NCBI GenBank assembly: GCA_050734185.1
Contig: JBOHUE010000165.1
Location: 1 to 29,416 of the forward strand
Reading direction: 5' to 3'
Length of the DNA: 29,416 bases
DNA from: JAFALX01 sp050734185
GTDB taxonomy: Bacteria > Chloroflexota > Dormibacteria > Aeolococcales > Aeolococcaceae
Shown here one piece after another: positions 24,368 through 29,416 of this stretch. Within the stretch, counting starts at the first letter, position 1, and each line of letters opens with the position of its first letter. The position numbers and the translations under genes are program-made. The notes under the pieces were generated by a model. That model was not told the origin of the DNA and made no database searches. It saw only the letters and a list, made by a program, of their open reading frames with translations.

Positions 24368-24868
24368 CTCAGCTTCTCCCGAAGGCGCCGGAGCGCGCGC
24401 GCAAGGTGTTGACGAGCCGACCCCGGACGGCAGCCCATGAGTTCCGCGCACTCATCGAGCGTGTACCCGTAGTGGTAGTGAAGAACGACCACAGCCCGTT
24501 GCCGGCGGCTCAATCGTTGGAAGGCCTCGTGCCACCGAATAGCCTCGTCGCCCCCGTCGAGCGACCCGGTGGCGTCGTCCGATATGCCTACTTCGCGAGC
24601 TCTACGTGTGCGAAGCCGTAGGGCATTGCGAAGGCTTTGGCGAACGCAGATCCGCGTGAGCCACGCCTCGCGCCGACCACTGTCGTCGCAACTGGTCCCA
24701 CCGACGCCAGGCCGACAGCATCGCGTCTTGCACAGCGTCCTCGGCGTCGCGGGTATTCCCCAGGATCAAGGTGGCCACTGCGAGCATCCGTGGAGCTGCG
24801 GCGCCCAGTTCGCGAGCTGGTCCGTCCGCTTCCTTCGATCTCTCTTCCACGGGCAGCGTGAATGCCAT
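24364..24868 (-). pseudogene. ECF-type sigma factor split by a frameshift
   Basis: From ATG 24868 (GTG 24871 also possible) the frame encodes the first half of sigma region 2: APRMLAVATLILGNTRDAED and DAMLSAWRRWDQL. The reading then has to shift near 24686-24690. In the new frame it continues DDSGRREAWLTRICVRQSLR, a linker, and a complete region 4: RWHEAFQRLSRRQRAVVVLH, GYTLDECAELMGC and SARQHLARALRRLREKLR, ending at TGA 24364. The break falls inside the region 2 helix bundle, so two separate proteins are unlikely. Two missing bases or one extra base would explain it. Possibilities are real inactivation, an assembly error, or less likely programmed frameshifting; no slippery heptamer is visible. 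The stop overlaps the start of the Asp-box membrane gene. Confidence 0.8.
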
Positions 24869-24899
24869 CACCCCTTATGAGGCTTCGGACCTCGCGTTC

Positions 24900-24924
24900 G
24901 GTTGACAGGTCGGTGTCGTCAACC
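24900..24924. promoter_or_regulatory. inverted repeat GGTTGAC-N11-GTCAACC upstream of the sigma gene
   Basis: Perfect 7-base inverted repeat, 32-56 bases before the sigma ATG. The minus-strand half GTCAACC contains the AAC triplet common in ECF -35 elements, so this may be an autoregulated promoter or an operator. No good -10 could be fixed. Confidence 0.4.
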
Positions 24925-24956
24925 CTTCCCGGCCGCCGAGCACGAGCCCTGAGCCC

Positions 24957-25124
24957 TCAGGGCGAGCTGACGATTCCGCTGCGGAGGCAAGCATCGCTGA
25001 CGAGGTCGAAGAAGTCATCCGGACCCATCATCGCCAAGACTTTGAACGCATCAGGAGCTCCACCTTGAGCATGGCAGCCGTTGCGGGCGATCACCGAGAT
25101 GAAGGTGGCCGCCGCGGACACCAC
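24957..25124 (-). CDS. possible small protein or gene remnant
   Basis: A frame of 55 codons starting at GTG 25124, between the sigma gene and the antitoxin. It reads protein-like: AAATFISVIARNGC, APDAFKVLAMMGPDDFFDLV and SDACLRSGIVSSP at the end. The frame stays open upstream into the antitoxin tail without a better start, and no ribosome site precedes it, so it may be the 3' remnant of a larger gene. No family is recognised. The remainder of the 24872-25186 interval shows only the inverted repeat at 24900-24924. Confidence 0.3.
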   Translation of the reverse strand: MVSAAATFISVIARNGCHAQGGAPDAFKVLAMMGPDDFFDLVSDACLRSGIVSSP

Positions 25125-25186
25125 CGCCGAGGGTCCGTGGCGGACAGTGCTCTGAGTGTGTGAGGCATGCGTCGGTGCGCGAACTA

Positions 25187-25471
25187 TCAGGCCGAAGTGC
25201 GTCGCCGCTTCTTGCCTCTGGCCACGTAGTCACTGAAGAGCTCTCTTCCGACGTCGCTCAGACTCCGCGACTCAGACGCAGCTTTCTTCTTCGCCTGCTC
25301 GAACAGTTCCGCTTCCATGCGGAACTGGACCCGCGGCGACGTGCCTTGACAAAGCGATGGTCGTCCGACTCGGCGTCGTTTGGCGCCCTTCAGGTCGTAG
25401 CCTGCCTCGGCCTCGTGCGCCAGTTTCGCTATGTCAGGACCGGTCAGCACTTTGCCGGTCTTCGTTCTCAT
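25187..25471 (-). CDS. ribbon-helix-helix antitoxin
   Basis: 94 residues from ATG 25471. The first part (MRTKTGKVLTGPDIAKLAHE, then EAGYD and GRPSL) is the standard opening of a family of CopG-like antitoxins. Residues about 55-82 (SPRVQFRMEAELFEQAKKKA, ASESRSLSDVGRELFSDYVA) are the DNA-binding strand and two helices. The tail is Lys/Arg-rich. Such proteins neutralise the cognate toxin and repress their own operon. The ATG overlaps the TGA of the toxin frame (ATGA), the normal toxin-first order. The antitoxin frame is intact while the toxin is not. Confidence 0.82.
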   Translation of the reverse strand: MRTKTGKVLTGPDIAKLAHEAEAGYDLKGAKRRRVGRPSLCQGTSPRVQFRMEAELFEQAKKKAASESRSLSDVGRELFSDYVARGKKRRRTSA

Positions 25472-25666
25472 GCCAATCTCCGGTAGAGCAACGCTTCGTT
25501 GTACTGACCCCGGTACGCCGCTCGCAACGTCATTGCGTGGATGACCAGCAACTCGCCGGCGTCGAGCGCGATTCCGACGATCTCGAGCGCACTCAGCCAC
25601 GACGAACGCGATCTGAGCCTCGGTGACTCCGTGCTTGAACGCCGATTCGGTGAAACGGAGATCCAC
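25468..25666 (-). pseudogene. degenerate toxin gene of the toxin/RHH module
   Basis: From GTG 25666 the frame starts VDLRFTESAFKHGVTEAQIAFVV, a typical N terminus of small toxins found with this antitoxin type. The expected C terminus appears in another frame: ALEIVGIALDAGELLVIHAM, then AAYRGQYNEALLYRRL, stopping at TGA 25468. The middle segment that normally carries an L-x-x-G-x-x-x-x-G strand pair is absent. A deletion of perhaps 15-25 codons plus a frame change near 25590-25600 therefore seems to have destroyed it. The junction is short and clean on the DNA. The family is recalled rather than searched; the general match is good, the exact toxin class is not settled. Confidence 0.65.
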
Positions 25667-25677
25667 ACTACGCTAAT

Positions 25678-25683
25678 ATTGTA
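25678..25683 (-). promoter_or_regulatory. -10 TACAAT of the toxin/antitoxin operon
   Basis: TACAAT on the minus strand, a near-consensus -10, ends 11 bases before the toxin GTG. The leader would be a few bases. No clear -35 is seen. Confidence 0.5.
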
Positions 25684-25723
25684 CGACAAAACCTTCGCGG
25701 AATGACACGTGCACCGATGAGGA

Positions 25724-25845
25724 GCGCAGGGCGAGCCGAGTGCCGAGCGGCGAGCCGCTCCCTTTGAGCGCAGTGGTGTCGCGTTTCTCGCGCGGCGACC
25801 GCGTCGGCCGCTCGTCCGGCCGCACGGATGCGTGCCGCGCTCGCC
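25724..25845 (+). repeat. MITE-like repeat, truncated copy B
   Basis: Shares the core with copies A and C: GGGCGAGCCGAGTGCCGAGC, the palindrome at 25745-25760 and CCCTTTG, then a more divergent right part ending GTGCCGCGCTCGCC as in copy C. The left 60 bases of the element are missing. It lies 40 bases upstream of the toxin promoter and in the same orientation as copy C. Confidence 0.65.
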
Positions 25846-25930
25846 GACGACGACATCGCTGCCGCGAACTCATGCATGCTCCGGTGGTGATCGGCGGCGG
25901 ATACTGGTCTGAGTTGCAATTGTTCGGGTG
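25846..25930. other. 85-base spacer between repeat copies B and C
   Basis: No gene, promoter or structure recognised. Together with the repeats it makes up the gene-free stretch between the toxin/antitoxin module and purD (25684-26128). Confidence 0.5.
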
Positions 25931-26100
25931 GGGGTGGCACATGCCCATGCCCGCGACGGTCACGGAGGCGAGCCACACGATGTCGGAGCTCAGGGCGAGC
26001 CGAGTGCCGAGCGGCGAGCCGCTCCCTTTGCGTTCGGCGGTCGCGCGAGCTCACGCGACGAGCGGCTCGACCGCGTGTCGCGCGGATGGGTGTGTGCCGC
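25931..26100 (+). repeat. MITE-like repeat, copy C
   Basis: Near full-length copy about 170 bases long, ending 28 bases before the purD ATG. The left end (25937-25951) and right end (26084-26098) are imperfect inverted repeats around GGCACA..CCCAT. The internal palindrome is at 26009-26024, and a second GAGC-G-GCTC hairpin is near 26061. It is inverted relative to copy A, so the two face outward from the island. Confidence 0.75.
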
Positions 26101-26128
26101 GCTCGCCAACGGACAAATCGCTGCTCAG

Positions 26129-27424
26129 ATGAGAATCCTCATCGTCGGTGCAGGCGGGCGCGAGCATGCGCTCGCGTGGTGGTGCCGGCGCGGCCGTGAC
26201 GACGTCGAGCTCATCGTGGCGCCGGGCAACCCCGGTACTGCGGACATCGCCGAGAACGTCGTTGCCGATGTCACCGATACCGCGGGCATCGCGCGTTTGG
26301 CACAGGAGCGCGAGGTTGACCTCGTCGTCATCGGCCCGGATGCAGCAGCGGCGGCGGGAGTTGCGGACGCGTGTGTTGAGAACGGCATCGCTGTGTTCGG
26401 GCCGAGCAAGGCGGCGGCGCGCATCGAGTCGTCGAAGACGTTTGCCAAGCGCCTGATGCGCGAGAACGGCATTCCGACCGCCCGCTGGATCGCCGGCGGC
26501 GCCTATGTCCGCGAAATGCTGTCGGCGTTCATCGAAGACCTTGACGGGCGCGTCGCCGTGAAGGCCGACGGGCTCGCGCTCGGCAAGGGTGTCACCGTGT
26601 GCGACAGCGTCGAACAGGCGGAGGCCGCGGTCACGGAATGCTTCGAGGGCCGTCGCTTCGGTGCGGCAGGCGAGAGCGTGGTTGTCGAGGAGCGCCTCGA
26701 GGGCCCGGAGGTGAGCGTCTTCGCGTTCAGCGACGGCACCAACATCCGCGTGCTGCCGGCGGCTCGCGATTACAAGCGCGCGTACGACGGCGACACGGGC
26801 CCCAACACCGGTGGGATTGGTGCGGTCTCACCGCCGCCCGGAGTTCCAGACGATTTCGTCGATAACGTCGCGGTGCCGGAGGTGCTGCAGCCGTGCATCG
26901 ACGCGCTCCGCAAGCGAGGCATGCCCTTCGTCGGTTGTCTGTATGCCGGACTGATGCTCACCGCTGACGGCGTGAGGGTCGTCGAGTTCAACGCGCGACT
27001 CGGCGATCCCGAGGCGCAGGTGGTGCTACCGCTCGTCGACGAGGACGGGGCGGATCTGATGCTCGCAGCTGCCAGCGGAGCGCTGGAGCCGGGGCGGACG
27101 AAGGATAGGGGCGGAGCGGCCGCCGGCATCGTCGCTGCGGCCGCGGGCTACCCCGACGCACCGCGCACCGGTGACGTGATCACCCGTCTCGATGCGCTCG
27201 ACCCTGGCGTGCTCGTGTTCCAGGCGGGGACGCGCCGCGGCACCGACGGCACGTTGCTCACGGCTGGCGGCCGGGTGCTCTGCGTTGTCGCGACCCGCCC
27301 GTCGTTGGAGGATGCGCGGGCGGTCGCGTATGAGAACCTCGCGCGCGTGCACTTCGAGGGGATGCAGTTTCGCGGCGACATCGGCGGTGCGCTGATGGCC
27401 GCATCATCCGAGGTCGCGCCGTGA
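26129..27424 (+). CDS. purD: phosphoribosylamine-glycine ligase (GAR synthetase)
   Basis: 431 residues from ATG 26129. Second step of de novo purine synthesis: 5-phosphoribosylamine, glycine and ATP to GAR. The start is set by MRILIVGAGGREHALAW, the universal N terminus with GGREHA at 9-14. The ATP-grasp domain shows VAVKADGLALGKGVTVC, VVVEERLEGPEVSVFAFSDG, DYKRAYDGDTGPNTGGIGA and VVEFNARLGDPEAQ, all normal. In-frame codons upstream of ATG belong to repeat copy C and are not coding. The stop overlaps the purE start (GTGA). Repeat C is so close upstream that it may contain or displace the promoter; no clear -10 or ribosome site is visible. Confidence 0.96.
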   Translation: MRILIVGAGGREHALAWWCRRGRDDVELIVAPGNPGTADIAENVVADVTDTAGIARLAQEREVDLVVIGPDAAAAAGVADACVENGIAVFGPSKAAARIESSKTFAKRLMRENGIPTARWIAGGAYVREMLSAFIEDLDGRVAVKADGLALGKGVTVCDSVEQAEAAVTECFEGRRFGAAGESVVVEERLEGPEVSVFAFSDGTNIRVLPAARDYKRAYDGDTGPNTGGIGAVSPPPGVPDDFVDNVAVPEVLQPCIDALRKRGMPFVGCLYAGLMLTADGVRVVEFNARLGDPEAQVVLPLVDEDGADLMLAAASGALEPGRTKDRGGAAAGIVAAAAGYPDAPRTGDVITRLDALDPGVLVFQAGTRRGTDGTLLTAGGRVLCVVATRPSLEDARAVAYENLARVHFEGMQFRGDIGGALMAASSEVAP

Positions 27425-27921
27425 GCGCCGCGCTCAGTGTGGGCATCGTCGTCGGCAGCGAGTCCGATCTGCCCGCGATGAAGCGCACCGGTGAGGTGCT
27501 CGACTCCTATGGCATCGGCTGGGAGATCGGCGTGATGTCAGCGCACCGCGCGCCGGACCTGGTTCGCGCCTACGCGCTCGCAGCCCCCAACCGGGGCATC
27601 CGGGTGCTCGTCGCCGGTGCCGGCGCGGCAGCGCATCTGCCGGGCGTCCTCGCCTCGATGACGACGCTTCCGGTCATCGGCGTGCCCCTCGCTGCAACGC
27701 CACTTGCCGGGTTCGACTCGCTGCTCAGCATCGTGCAGATGCCGCCGGGCATACCGGTGGCCACCGTCGCCGTCGGCGAGATGGGCGCGCGCAACGCCGG
27801 TCACCTGGCCGCTGAGATCATCGGCCTCATCGATCCTGGGGTCGCGGCCGAGGTGCTCAAGCAGCGCGCCGCGATGCGGGATAAGGCGCAGCCCCCAGAG
27901 GGGTTCGTCGCGAGTCCCTGA
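27421..27921 (+). CDS. purE: 5-(carboxyamino)imidazole ribonucleotide mutase (class I PurE)
   Basis: 166 residues from GTG 27421, overlapping purD by 4 bases. It moves the carboxyl group of N5-CAIR to give CAIR. Class I marks are GIVVGSESDLPAMK, VMSAHRAPDLV with the catalytic histidine, VLVAGAGAAAHLPGV and VIGVPLAATPLAGFDSLLS. A purK partner, normally needed by class I PurE, is not adjacent; the next gene is a carboxyltransferase homologue 4 bases away. Length and motifs are normal. Confidence 0.95.
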   Translation: MSAALSVGIVVGSESDLPAMKRTGEVLDSYGIGWEIGVMSAHRAPDLVRAYALAAPNRGIRVLVAGAGAAAHLPGVLASMTTLPVIGVPLAATPLAGFDSLLSIVQMPPGIPVATVAVGEMGARNAGHLAAEIIGLIDPGVAAEVLKQRAAMRDKAQPPEGFVASP

Positions 27922-27925
27922 AACC

Positions 27926-29416
27926 ATGCCGAGGCTCGAACTGGTGGAGACGTCGCTGCGCCACGGGCAGCAGGCGCTCCTCGTCAGCCGCCTGCGCCGG
28001 CGTCACGCGGTCGCGGTCGCGGAGCAGCTCGACCACTGCGGGTTTGCCGCGCTCGACGTCTTCGGCGGCGCCACCTTCGAGGCCTCGCTGCGCTTTCTGG
28101 CCGAGGATCCCTTCGAGCGGCTGCGCGCGCTTCGCGCCGCCGCCCCGATAACCCCCCTGATCGGCCTCATCGCCGGGCAGTCGCTGGTCGGCCACCGGCA
28201 ACAGCCGGACGACGTCGTCGACGCCTTCATCGCCGCGGCAGCTGCTGCCGGCATCGACATCTTTCGCTGTTACGACCCGCTCAACGACGTGCGCAACCTG
28301 ACGCGGTGCGCCGCCGCCGTGGCAGCGGCCGGCCGTCAGGCGGAGGGCGTGATCGTGTACAGCGAGGCGCCGACGCACGACATCGGCCGCGTCATCGGCA
28401 CCGGGAGGGCGCTGCTGGACGCCGGCTTCGCGAGCCTCTGCCTGCTCGACCCGCTCGGGGTGCTCGTCGCCACCCGCGCTGCAGAAACCGTGAGCGCCCT
28501 GCGGGAGGCGACGGGCGTCGCCGTCGCCGTGTCGATGGTGGCCCAGACCGGACAGGCCACCCTGGCCTCGTACCTCTCGGCGCAGGCGGGTGCGAATCGC
28601 GTCGACGTCGCACTCTCGCCGCTCGCCGGTGGCGCTTCGATGCCGGCCGCCGAGGCGGTCATCGCCGGCTTCGGTGGCAGCGACGTCGATCCTGGGCTCG
28701 ACCTGGCCGCCGTCGCGGAGACGGCCCTCACGCTGGAGCAGGTGCTCGTCGGGTACGGCGACGTGGCTGACCCGTTCGCCATGCGCCTCGACACCTCGGC
28801 GCTGCGCGGCCTGCTGCCGCCGTCGGCGATGGGCCATGCGCTTGCCGAGCTGCGCTCACGCGACGATGTCGCGCGCCTCGGCGAGGTCGAAGCCGAGCTC
28901 GCCCGTGTTCGCGCCGAGCTCGGGTACCCGCCGCTCATGACCTCGATCGCGGAGATCCTCGCCACCCAGGCCGTCTATAACGTGTGCGACGGCGACCGCT
29001 ACGCAACGGTCAGCCAGGAGATAAAGGACTACTGCCTCGGGCTGTACGGCGAGCCGCCGTACCCCATCGATCGCGAGGTCCGCCGCTTGGTGAACGGCCG
29101 CGAGGAGGCGATTACGTTGCGTCCGGCGGATCTGCTGGAGCCCGCGCTCCCCGAGGCTCTGCGCGCGCTGGCGCGCGAGGGCGTCCCGGCGCCGAGTGCG
29201 GAGGCGCTCGTCACCTTCGCGCTCTTCCCCGACGAGTATCTGGCACTCGTCCGAGGCGAGGCGGTGGCTGAGCGACTGGCGAGTGACCCGGCGCCGGCGC
29301 CTGAGCCCGCCACGGCCGGGGCAGCCCCCGAGCCGTTGCCGGAGGGAGCGGCCGCGTCGGCCGAGCCGCCGGTGCCGCCGGTCCGCGAGCTCACGGTGGA
29401 GGTGGACGGCCAGTCC
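27926..29416 (+). CDS. pyruvate carboxylase/oxaloacetate decarboxylase-type carboxyltransferase homologue lacking catalytic residues; 3' end cut by window edge
   Basis: 497 codons from ATG 27926 to the window edge, starting 4 bases after purE. The barrel is clearly of the PYC/OadA family: LDVFGGATFEASLRFLAEDP (43-62), IDIFRCYDPLNDVRNL (110-125), LSPLAGGASMPAAEA (230-244). The PYC_OADA region also matches (ILATQAVYNVCDGDRY, EIKDYCLGLYGEPPYPI, RPADLLEP, FALFPDEYL). An Ala/Pro linker (454-486) then leads to RELTVEVDG, the likely first strand of a biotin-carrier domain. The key residues are gone. The family's R-D-x-H-Q reads R12-H13-G-Q-Q, losing the metal-binding Asp. The LLRGA arginine is A83. 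The carbamylated Lys of IKDMAG is L174 (LLDPLG). The H-x-H metal ligands are S203 and V205. Normal carboxyl transfer is therefore unlikely. Its role is unknown. Confidence 0.82.
   Translation, partial: MPRLELVETSLRHGQQALLVSRLRRRHAVAVAEQLDHCGFAALDVFGGATFEASLRFLAEDPFERLRALRAAAPITPLIGLIAGQSLVGHRQQPDDVVDAFIAAAAAAGIDIFRCYDPLNDVRNLTRCAAAVAAAGRQAEGVIVYSEAPTHDIGRVIGTGRALLDAGFASLCLLDPLGVLVATRAAETVSALREATGVAVAVSMVAQTGQATLASYLSAQAGANRVDVALSPLAGGASMPAAEAVIAGFGGSDVDPGLDLAAVAETALTLEQVLVGYGDVADPFAMRLDTSALRGLLPPSAMGHALAELRSRDDVARLGEVEAELARVRAELGYPPLMTSIAEILATQAVYNVCDGDRYATVSQEIKDYCLGLYGEPPYPIDREVRRLVNGREEAITLRPADLLEPALPEALRALAREGVPAPSAEALVTFALFPDEYLALVRGEAVAERLASDPAPAPEPATAGAAPEPLPEGAAASAEPPVPPVRELTVEVDGQS

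Noticed and set aside
25740..26128. Protein-coding frames through repeat copies B and C, including an N-terminal extension of purD
   Set aside because: Similar translations arise simply because the repeats are similar DNA; the same sequence occurs after guaA in the other orientation, and PurD begins at its conserved MRILIVGAGGREHA.
22563..26128. Insertion sequence or integrase bringing in the island
   Set aside because: No transposase, integrase or tRNA attachment site is visible; only short non-autonomous repeats are seen.

Overview
The window is a high-GC bacterial chromosome segment packed with genes on both strands. Start/stop overlaps of the GTGA or ATGA type are common. Gene content (GuaB3-type IMP dehydrogenase homologue, an Rv0501/Rv0502-like gene pair, lysine-rich H1-like protein, many apparently leaderless genes) suggests an uncultivated Actinobacteria-, Chloroflexota- or Dormibacterota-like soil lineage. 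That placement is inference only; no rRNA or tRNA is present to fix it.

Layout. 1-2492 (-): an AAA/LuxR-type (LAL) regulator cut by the left edge inside its HTH. 2578-6105 (-): cobalamin-dependent methionine synthase, divergent from infA (6195-6494, +) and a small membrane protein. 6958-8900 (-): a two-gene unit of a UPF0104-type membrane protein and a sugar-nucleotide epimerase. 8986-9498 (-): a duplicated-domain unknown protein, divergent from a membrane GGDEF cyclase overlapping threonine aldolase (9665-12827, +). A bidirectional terminator separates these from an H1-like DNA-binding protein (12874-13545, -). Then come glutamate dehydrogenase, an atypical SDR and a phospholipid-type acyltransferase (13769-17234, +), converging on a large secreted alkaline-phosphatase-superfamily protein (17299-19578, -).

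The right third is a purine region: guaB3-guaA (19819-22562) and purD-purE (26129-27921), followed 4 bases later by a carboxyltransferase homologue that runs off the right edge. Between guaA and purD lies a 3.5 kb accessory island of lower GC. It holds a frameshifted ECF sigma factor, a membrane-anchored Asp-box propeller protein overlapping it, a ribbon-helix-helix antitoxin with a degenerate toxin, and three copies of a short MITE-like repeat. The two best copies lie in opposite orientation at the two ends of the island.

Most worth a second look: (1) the carboxyltransferase homologue after purE keeps the fold and a carrier-type tail but has lost every metal, carbamyl-lysine and substrate-arginine position I can align; (2) the sigma factor / Asp-box sensor pair; (3) the repeat family and the island it bounds; (4) the recurrent TANNNT box 6-11 bases before start codons.
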